Below are positions 32,297-39,747 of a stretch of 64,000 nt of DNA, piece by piece. The DNA comes from CAZKNJ01 sp964554185. Lineage in GTDB: Bacteria; 4484-113. Under the pieces are notes generated by a model that saw nothing but the letters and a program-made list of their open reading frames with translations, was not told where the DNA came from and searched no databases. Both the position numbers and the translations under genes were made by a program. The stretch is from positions 1-64,000 of the forward strand of contig CAZKNJ010000001.1 in assembly GCA_964554185.1 (NCBI GenBank), written 5' to 3'. How positions within the stretch are numbered: position 1 is the stretch's first letter; each line of letters starts with the position of its first letter.

Positions 32297-33055
32297 ATGT
32301 CTATCTGTTATAACGCGTTGACGCTGGGCGAATCGGAAGTCTACCTGAACGACCAGCATATGGGGCTCGCCGCCGAAGTGCGGCTGCACAAGCTGGTGGA
32401 GCGCATCGCGGTGGAGCGCCCGGAAGGTGGCGAGCTCACCGTGCGCAAGCTCATCCCGCTTCGGCGCTCATTCAGCATCGAGCTCAAGCTCAAGGAGCTG
32501 GCGCCTGCCGCCTTCTCGTTCTTCACCGGCGATGGAGGGAGCGCAAACTTCACGGTAGCCAACCACGGGATGCGCGACTACCTGCGGCTGTTCCCGGACC
32601 GGCCGACGAAGCTGCGCCACTTGCCCGCCACCACGCCATCGGTTAAGAGCGCGGATGGCTCCATCACCTACGCTGTCGGCGTGGACTTCCAGGAAGACTG
32701 GCTGAATGGACGCTTCACGCTGCTGCCGGAGGGCAGCATCGCGCCGGGGCAGTTGCTGCGCGTGGACTACACGGCGGACTTCCCGGCGGGCCGCGAAGTG
32801 GTATTGGCGGAGCAAACTCCTACGACAGCGGTGATGGAGATTCTGCACCGCTACCCCGACGGCGAGAGCTTCCTCAGCCTGGTGCTGCGCAAGGTGGAGC
32901 TGGACGGCTCCGGCCTAATGGCGCTGGAGGCGGAGGATCTCATCTCGGTGCCTCTCGCCGGCAGATGCCTGGCGGACGAGAACTACCCGTCGTCCCCCTT
33001 CGGTTATGCGCGGTTCTACAGTGCGATGATGGCTCAAATGGAGAACAGACCGTGA
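32297..33055 (+). CDS. Major tail tube protein candidate
   Basis: A 252-residue beta-rich protein (SICYNALTLGESEVYLNDQHMGLAAEVRLH; FSIELKLKELAPAAFSFFTG; FLSLVLRKVELDGSGLMALE). The pattern of long strands and the place after the terminator gene fit the major tail protein that stacks as hexamers to form the tube of a non-contractile tail. No sheath gene is present, so the tail would not be contractile. A GGAG Shine-Dalgarno precedes the ATG. Confidence 0.65.
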   Translation: MSICYNALTLGESEVYLNDQHMGLAAEVRLHKLVERIAVERPEGGELTVRKLIPLRRSFSIELKLKELAPAAFSFFTGDGGSANFTVANHGMRDYLRLFPDRPTKLRHLPATTPSVKSADGSITYAVGVDFQEDWLNGRFTLLPEGSIAPGQLLRVDYTADFPAGREVVLAEQTPTTAVMEILHRYPDGESFLSLVLRKVELDGSGLMALEAEDLISVPLAGRCLADENYPSSPFGYARFYSAMMAQMENRP

Positions 33056-33471
33056 TGTTCGACGTAAGCACAATGGCAAGAAAGCTCCGCCAGCGGCTGA
33101 CCGAACTACCACTGGTGGGCAGCGGCGCGAAAGTTGCGCTCCGCTGCGGGCGTATCGTACGCGTGCGCCCACTGAACCTGCGGCAGGCGCTAGCGCTTAT
33201 CGGATTGGCAGCGGGATTGGTTGAACGGCTTGGTTGGGAGCGGCTCGCAGCAATGCAGCCGCTGGAAGCGGCGCTGATGATACTCGCCGCAGGCGGCGAG
33301 GAACTGGCCGATGCGCTGGCGCTGATTACTGGCGAGACACGCGACTTTGTCCTTTCGGAGCTGGGGCCGGAGGACGCACTGAAGGTGCTGCTGGCGGCTT
33401 GGCGGCAGGAGTTTGCCAGCCTGACGCCCGCAGAAGCCGCCTCCGCCTTCGCCGGGGGAAACCATGACTGA
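33055..33471 (+). CDS. Tail assembly chaperone candidate (gpG-like)
   Basis: A 138-residue helical protein that follows the tube gene, the normal place of the first tail assembly chaperone. Its ATG at 33055 overlaps the last base of the tube stop. The downstream gene overlaps it by 8 bases in the +1 (equal to -2) frame, and the end of this frame contains C-CGG-GGG-AAA-C near 33453-33462, so a frameshift that fuses the two is possible, as in lambda G/GT. The helical C-terminal part (LKVLLAAWRQEFASLTPAEAASAF) fits a chaperone. Confidence 0.58.
   Translation: MFDVSTMARKLRQRLTELPLVGSGAKVALRCGRIVRVRPLNLRQALALIGLAAGLVERLGWERLAAMQPLEAALMILAAGGEELADALALITGETRDFVLSELGPEDALKVLLAAWRQEFASLTPAEAASAFAGGNHD
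33454..33466 (+). other. Possible frameshift site or Shine-Dalgarno at the chaperone overlap
   Basis: The run GGGGGAAAC (33454-33462) is read GGG-GGA-AAC in the first frame, 2 codons before its stop-proximal CAT-GAC-TGA. A -2 shift would re-pair tRNA-Gly on GGG and continue as GAA-ACC-ATG into the next gene. A -1 shift leads to TGA within two codons. GGGGGA may instead be a Shine-Dalgarno, 4 bases before ATG 33464. Confidence 0.4.
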
Positions 33472-33700
33472 GCCGCGCCGGGCGCTTGCGGGCTGGGGGA
33501 TGCTACTGGATGAGAGCCTGCCGCGCTTGTTGGCGATGTTGGCACTTAAGCTCGGAATGCCGCCGGGCGAAGCTCTTGAGCGCTTGTCGCCGAGGGACCT
33601 GGTGCTGCTCGCCGAAGCGCTGGCGGCGGATGGAGCTTCACCGCCTACTGGTGAACCGCAGGAAGAACTCAGCCGTTTGCAGGCTTTCCTGATGGAGTAA
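33464..33700 (+). CDS. Second tail assembly chaperone segment (gpT-like)
   Basis: A 78-residue helical protein (LPRLLAMLALKLGMPPGEALERLSPRDLVLLAEALA). Its size and position match the T part of the G/GT tail chaperone, which in most siphoviruses is made only as a frameshifted extension of G. It can be translated alone from ATG 33464, 4 bases after GGGGGA, or as an extension. The next gene, the tape-measure candidate, begins 3 bases after its stop. Confidence 0.5.
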   Translation: MTEPRRALAGWGMLLDESLPRLLAMLALKLGMPPGEALERLSPRDLVLLAEALAADGASPPTGEPQEELSRLQAFLME

Positions 33701-33702
33701 CG

Positions 33703-34251
33703 ATGGCGTTGTTTGATTCCAACCGCACCGATGCCGAGCTTGCCGAGCTGCAAGACCAGCTCAGCGATCTGGCAGCCGAAGTCCGCACGCTCTGGCGGCT
33801 GCTGGGAGCTGCCACCGCGGGGAGCGGAGTTGACGAAGTCGCTGTGCGCAACTCCACGGGCTACAGCGCTTCCGACCGCATTGCGCGGGACCTCGGTTAC
33901 CGCCTGGGACGCGGCCAAAGCGCCGGGGTCATTGTGCGCTCGGTGCTGGAGCGGCTGGAGAATGCGGCGGAACGGCGGGTGGAGCGGGCGCTGGCGGGCG
34001 CGCTTGGAGGCGGGATTGCCGGCAGCTTCGCCGGCGGGCTGGGCGCCGCGCTGATTGAGGAGGGCGTGAACGCAATCATCCGGGCGCTGCGCAGCCGCCG
34101 CCTGCATCTGCCGCTGGTGGAAGACAAGCCTGCCGGTGGCTTCCCGCTAGCCGCCGACTACCGCGAGATCGTGCCGGCGGGAACCGAACGCGAGGATAAC
34201 ATTGAGCAGGAGTTGGCGCGCAAGCTGGCGCAGTACGCGATGGAGGACTGA
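33703..34251 (+). CDS. Very short tape-measure candidate
   Basis: A 182-residue protein. Residues about 8-45 form a coiled coil (LAELQDQLSDLAAEVRTLWRLL) and about 96-130 are a Gly/Ala-rich hydrophobic stretch (ALAGALGGGIAGSFAGGLGAAL), which together with the position right after the tail chaperones point to a tape measure. Ordinary tape measures exceed 600 residues; at about 1.5 angstrom per residue this would give a tail of only some 27 nm. It could also be an unrelated tail protein. No other gene in the cluster is long enough or helical enough to be a tape measure. Confidence 0.5.
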   Translation: MALFDSNRTDAELAELQDQLSDLAAEVRTLWRLLGAATAGSGVDEVAVRNSTGYSASDRIARDLGYRLGRGQSAGVIVRSVLERLENAAERRVERALAGALGGGIAGSFAGGLGAALIEEGVNAIIRALRSRRLHLPLVEDKPAGGFPLAADYREIVPAGTEREDNIEQELARKLAQYAMED

Positions 34252-34252
34252 G

Positions 34253-34705
34253 ATGCTGCGAATCTGGTTCAGCAGTGAACTTGACGACACGATTGATCTT
34301 TCGCCAATCGCGCTTGAAGTGGAACACGGGTGCAACTACGCGCTGGCGACCGACATGCGGGGCAATGTGCATCGCGTGAATTTCAGCGATGAGCGCTACT
34401 CCGTGGCCGCGCGCCTGACGCTGGCTGCTTCGCACTTGGGGCTGGAGACCGCCAACGCGGACACGCTCCGTGAGCTGCTGCTGGATCGGCTGGAAAGCGG
34501 GGACACGGTTACTGTGTTCGTGGGGGAGACCGCGCTGGCCTACAGGCTCGCAGTGACGGAGGCCCGGCCGCCGCTGCTGGGCAATGCCGAGTTCAGCGAA
34601 GTGGCAACGCGCAGCGCGGCAGCGGTTGAGGCTATCGTCACCGACGATGGCGTCTTCACCGACTTCGGCGATGTGAGCAGCGCCCTCTGGCGGGGGAGGC
34701 TGTAA
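34253..34705 (+). CDS. Distal tail protein candidate
   Basis: A 150-residue protein beginning MLRIWFSSELDDTIDLSPIAL, beta-rich then helical, placed between the tape-measure candidate and the large hub. This fits a distal tail or hub-connecting protein. It shares no motif that I can name. The ATG at 34253 (after a GGAG site) is chosen; a longer frame starts at 34202 inside the previous gene. Its stop overlaps the ATG of the next gene (34705) by 1 base. Confidence 0.5.
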   Translation: MLRIWFSSELDDTIDLSPIALEVEHGCNYALATDMRGNVHRVNFSDERYSVAARLTLAASHLGLETANADTLRELLLDRLESGDTVTVFVGETALAYRLAVTEARPPLLGNAEFSEVATRSAAAVEAIVTDDGVFTDFGDVSSALWRGRL

Positions 34706-36618
34706 TGGCATTCACCGAAACCGCGCGCGAACAACTGCGGCAGCTCAACAAGGACATAAGGTACTCGCTAAGCGTGCGCAATGCGCACCCCGAGGGCAAC
34801 GCCTGGGTGGAGCTGCAACTGGCAGGTGAGGGATTCACCCTAGTTGCTGACCGCTCGGAGCTCGCAACATCTCTTTCGTTTGCCACGCCCGCGACGGCGC
34901 CGCTCCACTTTGACGAGCTTGATCCAGCAAACCCACTGGCGCTCTACTCCGAGTTGAAGCTGGAGGCTGAAGTCGCCGGCGAAAGCGAAGCGCTCTTCCG
35001 CGGGTTTATCACCGAGGTGGTGGAAGAAGGAGCGCTGTTGCGCGTCCATGCGCGGGACCAGGCGGTGCGCCTGAGCCGCAGCCTGTGCCAGGTGGAACTC
35101 GAAGGCGGAACAACTGACGAGATAACCAACGCGCCACTGGTGGCGCTGCCGGATGAATATGACGCACACACTTTCGGTTTTGATGCCGGCTCGACACCTG
35201 ATGGCTTCAGCCCCACTGGAGGCCGGCGCGCTTGGAAACCTGGCGACATCCGTGTTTACTCCGCGGGCGATGAAGTGCAGCCGGACTTCTACTGCGTCTA
35301 TCCGGAAAGCGGCGTAGTGAGATTCAGCGATCCTATCCCACAAGCACCGACGGTGGGAAGCGTGCGCTGCTACCTTGAAGGAACGAGCGATGTATCCGCC
35401 GCCGTTACCGCAGCGCTGCAATACCCGCAGGCCGATGGCGGCGCCGGCATTCCGCCGGAGGAGCTGGAGCTGCCAATGCTGGGGGTGGACTTGCATCGGC
35501 TGGAGTGGCGGCGCGGGCAAGGGACCGCAGCCAGCTTCGCGCAGGCTCTCACCAAGAGGCTGCCGCGTAACTACTTCTTCCGCTATGACAGCGTGGTGGG
35601 CAAGCACAAGCACTCGCTGCTGGAGCAAAGCGCCACTCCCGCGCGCAGCCTCATCAACGTCTCCGCCTTCGCCCACACCCGGACACGTGCCGCGATTTAC
35701 ACGCGCGTGGTGGTCACCGGCCGGCGAACGAATCCGCCCAACCTGGCGCTTGGCGCAGACATCACCGACCTGCAGGAAGGCGTCGGCGAGAAGTACGCCT
35801 GGGACGGTAACGACAAGCAGTTTGGCCAGGGCTCGGTGGCGCTTATCTACGACGGTGACAGTAACACCGGCTTTGGCCGCCATGACGCGCCTTACGCTTA
35901 CCAGTTCTACGACTTCGCGCTGCTTGACCTGGGGCTTGATGAGGACGGGCTGCCGCCGCGCATAAGCAGCGTGGAGGTCGTGGCGTCCAATTCGCAGAAC
36001 GTCAACTCGCAGAAGTCCGCCAATACGATGTTCAGCTACGGCTACGAGCTGTTGGGAAGTGAGGACGGCGTTTCCTACGAGCGCATCTCGCCCGATGCGT
36101 TGCTGCTGCTTCCGCCGCTCGCAATAGCGCGGCTCAGCGGACTTACCATGCCGCGCGTCCGCTACCTGAAGGTCAGAGTGAAGCCCGCGAAGGACGGCGT
36201 CAGCAACGAAAGCGACCCCGGGCTCGCGCTCAATGAGATACGGGTGTACGGCGACGACTGGTTTGGCGCCGAAGCACGGGTGCAAGGCGATGATCCCGCA
36301 GGCGACTTCTACTATCCAGAGCTGCTGGAAAAGGCGCAGGCCTTCGGCCCGCAGGCGCTCATCGTTGATGTTGGCGATTCGCTCGCGGAAACCGAAGCGG
36401 CGAAGCTCGCGGCCGAGCTGCTGGCGGAATCGCTCTTTGCCTACAACACTTACGAGATTGAGAGCATTGCTGACCCGACACTGCACCTGGGTGAAACCGT
36501 ATCGTACGTGCATCCCGTGACGGGCGAGGAGCATGCAATGGTGGTTGAGCGCATTGAGCTGACGCCGGTGCGCACCCGCGTCTTCGGCACCGACTACAAC
36601 GCGGAGGTGCTGCGATGA
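34705..36618 (+). CDS. Tail hub or tip protein with a discoidin-like insertion
   Basis: At 637 residues the largest gene of the cluster. The N-terminal ~230 residues and the C-terminal ~130 (VDVGDSLAETEAAKLAAELLAESLFAYNTYEIESIADPTLHLGETVSYVHP) look like the beta-barrel and helix-strand parts of phage tail hub proteins (gp27/gpJ-like). Between them at about residues 390-510 is a segment that resembles a discoidin/F5-8C carbohydrate-binding module: DGDSNTGFGRHDAPYAYQFYDFALLDLG, VVASNSQNV, MPRVRYLKVRV and LALNEIRVYGDD. This would let the tail tip bind surface sugars. Assignment is by pattern and position. Confidence 0.65.
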   Translation: MAFTETAREQLRQLNKDIRYSLSVRNAHPEGNAWVELQLAGEGFTLVADRSELATSLSFATPATAPLHFDELDPANPLALYSELKLEAEVAGESEALFRGFITEVVEEGALLRVHARDQAVRLSRSLCQVELEGGTTDEITNAPLVALPDEYDAHTFGFDAGSTPDGFSPTGGRRAWKPGDIRVYSAGDEVQPDFYCVYPESGVVRFSDPIPQAPTVGSVRCYLEGTSDVSAAVTAALQYPQADGGAGIPPEELELPMLGVDLHRLEWRRGQGTAASFAQALTKRLPRNYFFRYDSVVGKHKHSLLEQSATPARSLINVSAFAHTRTRAAIYTRVVVTGRRTNPPNLALGADITDLQEGVGEKYAWDGNDKQFGQGSVALIYDGDSNTGFGRHDAPYAYQFYDFALLDLGLDEDGLPPRISSVEVVASNSQNVNSQKSANTMFSYGYELLGSEDGVSYERISPDALLLLPPLAIARLSGLTMPRVRYLKVRVKPAKDGVSNESDPGLALNEIRVYGDDWFGAEARVQGDDPAGDFYYPELLEKAQAFGPQALIVDVGDSLAETEAAKLAAELLAESLFAYNTYEIESIADPTLHLGETVSYVHPVTGEEHAMVVERIELTPVRTRVFGTDYNAEVLR

Positions 36619-37409
36619 AAACGCCCCGCAGTTTCACCGGCGGTCTGGAAGCGGCCATTGACCGCCGGCTGGAGAATGCCGCGCAGCGGGTGAAAGGGCT
36701 GCGCAGCGAGCTGGTGGCACGGAATGCGGCTTTCGGCGGTCCCGGTGGCGGAGACGACTACGAGCTGGGCGGAGTGAGTTCGCTTGCCGTGCCGGGCTGC
36801 GCACCTCTGGACGGTGACGTAATACTGGCCGGAGCGGACGGTTTGGAAACAGCTTCCGCCGGGCAGACCATCCAGATCGCTCCTCCGCGGCTAAGGCACT
36901 TCGCCAATCCCCGGACGCCGCTTTCCTCCTCGCCGCTGGCATCACTGGTGCTGCATCGCATCTACCTGCATCCGCTGGAGCTTGCAGGAGCGATGGAGAT
37001 TACCGCTCTCTACTTACGCATCGAGCGCAACGGCAACCCGGACGACAATGCGCCGATGCTGGAATGCGCGCTGTATAAGCGCAACGCCTCTGAGGACGGC
37101 TTCACCCGTGAAGCTCACTTCGGCAGCCTGCGCTATGCGGATCTCGCCGCGCTTGGCGGCGGCGTGCAATGCATGCAGCTTGCCAGCGCGGTATTGGTGC
37201 CGGCAGGCCAGCATTTCGTCGCGGTTCTCTACAAGTACATGGGCGCGGACGGATACCGCCTGGGCTCATGCAGCGCGAGCGGAGCCTGCTTCCCCGGCGC
37301 GGGCTTCTACCGGGACGGTGTGGCGCTGGACCTGCCTTTGACGCTGCTTGATGCCGACCTCTCTACACCGGCCGGCGCGCTGGTCTGGCTGGAGCTGTCT
37401 GGCGAGTGA
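36615..37409 (+). CDS. Tail fibre or receptor-binding candidate
   Basis: A 264-residue protein. The N-terminus is helical (AAIDRRLENAAQRVKGLRSEL) and the rest is beta-rich with a jelly-roll-like pattern (IYLHPLELAGAMEITALYLRIERNG, MQLASAVLVPAGQHFVAVLYKYMG). Placement behind the hub and in front of lysis genes fits a receptor-binding protein. Start overlaps the hub stop by 4 bases (ATGA). I recognise no specific family. Confidence 0.5.
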   Translation: MKTPRSFTGGLEAAIDRRLENAAQRVKGLRSELVARNAAFGGPGGGDDYELGGVSSLAVPGCAPLDGDVILAGADGLETASAGQTIQIAPPRLRHFANPRTPLSSSPLASLVLHRIYLHPLELAGAMEITALYLRIERNGNPDDNAPMLECALYKRNASEDGFTREAHFGSLRYADLAALGGGVQCMQLASAVLVPAGQHFVAVLYKYMGADGYRLGSCSASGACFPGAGFYRDGVALDLPLTLLDADLSTPAGALVWLELSGE

Positions 37410-37440
37410 GAAATACACCAATTCTGAACAGGAGGATTGA

Positions 37441-37683
37441 ATGGACGTAAAGAGCTTGGGTAAGAAGCTACTGGCCTTTGTGCTGCGGCTGCTGTTTGCC
37501 ATTTATGAGGCGGAATCCGATCTGCTGCTCGACCTGGTGGCGGAAGTGCGCGCCGAAGGGCTGGACGGCGAGGAAGCGCGGCGCGAAGTCTTCCGCCGTT
37601 TCCGTCAGCGCTACGGCGGCGAGATCCGCGACTCGCTGCTCAACATGCTGATTGAAGCTGCGGTGGTTGCGGGCAAGGGTTAG
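37441..37683 (+). CDS. Small helical phage-cluster protein
   Basis: An 80-residue protein with a hydrophobic N-terminal stretch (LLAFVLRLLFAIYEAESDLLLDLV) and charged helices behind it (GEEARREVFRRFRQRYGGEIRDSL). The location just before a holin-like gene suggests a lysis or tail-tip accessory, but I do not recognise it. A clear AGGAGG Shine-Dalgarno lies 5-10 bases before the ATG. Confidence 0.5.
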   Translation: MDVKSLGKKLLAFVLRLLFAIYEAESDLLLDLVAEVRAEGLDGEEARREVFRRFRQRYGGEIRDSLLNMLIEAAVVAGKG

Positions 37684-37685
37684 CG

Positions 37686-37991
37686 ATGGACCAGTGGCTC
37701 ACCATATTCGGCAACCTCGGCATCGGCGGCGGGCTGGCGTTTTTCTTCGCGTGGTATCTCGTGCGGATGGCGATGCCGGCGCTGATGCGGGAGAACGCCG
37801 AGCAGCGCAAGGAGTTTCTGCGCCATCTCGTGCAGCAGCGAAGCGAGTTCACCGCTGCGCTGACGGGGCTGAAGGACTCCAACGAGCGCGTGGCTGCAAG
37901 GCTCATGGCCGAGCTGGCGGGAATGGCAGGTGAAGTGAGGGGCTGCTTGGCTACAGGAACCTCTTGCCGCTCCAAGGCTGGCGGCGAATGA
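37686..37991 (+). CDS. Holin-like membrane protein
   Basis: A 101-residue protein with one strong membrane helix near the N-terminus (about residues 7-28) and a long coiled coil after it (MRENAEQRKEFLRHLVQQRSEF...). The layout resembles small phage holins of the BhlA/UviB type that let the adjacent amidase through the cytoplasmic membrane. It starts 2 bases after the previous stop and its own stop overlaps the amidase ATG by 4 bases. Confidence 0.6.
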   Translation: MDQWLTIFGNLGIGGGLAFFFAWYLVRMAMPALMRENAEQRKEFLRHLVQQRSEFTAALTGLKDSNERVAARLMAELAGMAGEVRGCLATGTSCRSKAGGE

Positions 37992-38452
37992 GCTTGCGCA
38001 TCGTTGATGTGCGCGCCAGCCTGCCCGCCAGCCGCCGGCGCAAGTACGCCACCAGGGCGCTTGCGACCATCGCGCGCCTGGTGGTGCACCACTCAGGCAC
38101 CGACGGCGGCACGCCCGAGTCGTTTGCGGCCTATCACACCTATGCGCTGGGCTGGCCGGGCATCGGTTACCACTACGTTATCGCCAAGGACGGGACGGTG
38201 TACAAAACCAACGCGCTGTCCACCGTGAGCTACCATGCACGGGGAGCGAATCTCAACGGCGTGGGCGCCTGCCTGGTCGGCGATTTCAACCGCAAACACC
38301 CAACCTTGGAGCAGCTTGAGAGCTTGCGCGGGTTGCTTCGCGTGCTGAAGCTGCATCTGCCCCGCGCGGAAGTGGTGTTTCATCGCGAAGTACCAGGCGC
38401 CCAGACCACCTGCCCCGGACGGAACTTCACGCGAGACTTGTTGCAGAACTAG
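37988..38452 (+). CDS. Phage-type N-acetylmuramoyl-L-alanine amidase (amidase 2/PGRP)
   Basis: A 154-residue zinc amidase that splits the bond between muramic acid and the peptide. Zinc and active-site residues are visible: HHSGT (about 34-38, first His), GYHYVI (about 60-65), VVFHREVPGAQTTCPGRNF (His, then Cys near the C-terminus). There is no signal peptide, consistent with export through a holin, or use as endolysin. The ATG at 37988 overlaps the holin-like stop. Its stop codon overlaps the stop of the host PHP gene on the other strand by 4 bases. Confidence 0.88.
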   Translation: MSLRIVDVRASLPASRRRKYATRALATIARLVVHHSGTDGGTPESFAAYHTYALGWPGIGYHYVIAKDGTVYKTNALSTVSYHARGANLNGVGACLVGDFNRKHPTLEQLESLRGLLRVLKLHLPRAEVVFHREVPGAQTTCPGRNFTRDLLQN

Positions 38453-39318
38453 AGAGTGGGCAGGCCCAGGCGCTCCAGCAGCGTGTTCACGTGCTCCGGC
38501 GGCATCCGCCATCCCGGGTAGGGCCCACCAAAGTAGCCGTGCCAGTCGCTCCCGCCGGTGGCGATGAGGCTGCGGGCGCGGACGATTCCGAGCAACTCGT
38601 CCTGCGTCGCCTCTTGTCCCTGGTAGAAAACTTCAATGCCGTCAATGTCCTGCTCCAGGGCGAAGTGCCGTGCAGCCTCCGGCGTGATCTTTGACGGGTG
38701 CGCCAGCACGACGAGGCCTTCATGCCGCCGGATCCAGGCAATGCCCTCTGCCAGCTTCATCGGCGGGGGGAGGTACGCTGTGCCGCCTGGCCCGATTGTT
38801 TCCTCAGCAAACCGGTCGTACCACCGCTTTAGGCTTCCCGTAACCAGCCCGAGCGCCGCCCACAGCGGATGGCGGGCAACATAATCCAGCACATAGTGCG
38901 CAGTGATTATCGGGTTGGGATGTGCCCTCCGCCGCAGCCGCTCATAGTCAAAGACGTAGCCCTGCTCCGCCAGCCGGCGGCAGATGAGCCGGTGGTGGGC
39001 GTTGCGCTGTTCGCGCAACTCCGTGAGTGAGGCGATCAGCTTCTCGTCATAGCGCAGGCCGTAGCCGAGCAAGTGGATCTCGCATCCCGCTCCCCCTTCT
39101 TCGTGCCAAGTGGTCAGCTCAACTGCGGGAATCCCGATGATGCCGCGTTCAGCAGCGGCAGCGAAGAACTCGGGGAAGCCCAGCGCGGTGTCGTGGTCGG
39201 TGAGAGCGGCTACTCGCACTTCCTTGCGAGCCAATATGGAGGCGAGCCGTGACGGCGAATAGCGCCCGTCGGAGTTGCACGAGTGGAAATGCAGGTCGCA
39301 GCCTATTTCAGGCCTCAC
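38449..39318 (-). CDS. PHP-domain phosphoesterase
   Basis: A 289-residue PHP hydrolase. The N-terminal metal-binding HFHSCNSDGRYSP (about 8-20), ALTDHDTALGF (about 38-48), VELTTWH and the later VLAHPSKIT and IATGGSDWHGYFG are the four conserved motif groups. Members include trpH-type RNase AM / 5'-3' exonucleases and pAp phosphatases, so the substrate may be short RNA or 3',5'-nucleoside bisphosphate. Its GTG start abuts a TGT-TATAAT -10, so it is leaderless. It marks the right-hand border of the phage-like cluster. Confidence 0.92.
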   Translation of the reverse strand: MRPEIGCDLHFHSCNSDGRYSPSRLASILARKEVRVAALTDHDTALGFPEFFAAAAERGIIGIPAVELTTWHEEGGAGCEIHLLGYGLRYDEKLIASLTELREQRNAHHRLICRRLAEQGYVFDYERLRRRAHPNPIITAHYVLDYVARHPLWAALGLVTGSLKRWYDRFAEETIGPGGTAYLPPPMKLAEGIAWIRRHEGLVVLAHPSKITPEAARHFALEQDIDGIEVFYQGQEATQDELLGIVRARSLIATGGSDWHGYFGGPYPGWRMPPEHVNTLLERLGLPTL

Positions 39319-39335
39319 GGCCAGCCATTATAACA
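39319..39335 (-). promoter_or_regulatory. Abutting extended -10 of the PHP gene
   Basis: On the minus strand TGT-TATAAT (-10 at 39327-39332) is followed after 8 bases (GGCTGGCC) by the GTG at 39318. No Shine-Dalgarno is present, so the message should start near the start codon. Confidence 0.6.
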
Positions 39336-39726
39336 GCGCGTGGATCAGCACTTGCGAGTAGAAGGTTAGTAGTGCAATGATGAGCAGAAGCAACACGAGC
39401 GCCACCAGCAATCCGATAGCCGCTTGCGGGTTGAACGGAGCCGAACGCACATAGTAATCCACCGACCGCACAAGTGGCGGACGCGCGGCCCATCTTTCTT
39501 CCAGGTGTTTGCGCCACTCGCGCATGAACTCCTCATTCTCCTCAATCCTGCCCGGCAGCATCATGTACAGATGGTAGGCTCCAAAGAAAACGCTGCCGAA
39601 GAACACGACTGCGAGCAGTGCAGGAATGAACAAGCCGAAGGCGATGAACGAGAAGAAGAGGATGAAGAAAGTGCTGAACCACGCGACGACTACCTTCGGG
39701 TCGAAGATTCTCGTTTGCGCCTTCAT
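39328..39726 (-). CDS. Small multi-helix membrane protein of unknown function
   Basis: A 132-residue protein with two adjacent N-terminal helices (about residues 13-55), a hydrophilic loop (about 58-95) and one C-terminal helix (about 102-127). It is unrecognised. Its stop overlaps the promoter of the PHP gene downstream. A TATAAT box (39736-39741 on this strand) lies 9 bases before the ATG, so a leaderless or near-leaderless message is likely. Confidence 0.65.
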   Translation of the reverse strand: MKAQTRIFDPKVVVAWFSTFFILFFSFIAFGLFIPALLAVVFFGSVFFGAYHLYMMLPGRIEENEEFMREWRKHLEERWAARPPLVRSVDYYVRSAPFNPQAAIGLLVALVLLLLIIALLTFYSQVLIHALL

Positions 39727-39747
39727 CCCGAATAGATTATACCTTCA

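Noticed and set aside
33454..33468. Classic -1 slippery heptamer G-GGA-AAC at the chaperone overlap
   Set aside because: A -1 shift here reads CCA then TGA, so it ends at once and cannot produce a longer protein. Only a -2 or +1 shift would reach the next gene.
27824..38452. Intact inducible prophage
   Set aside because: No integrase, repressor, replication or terminase gene, and no att repeats were seen at the borders.
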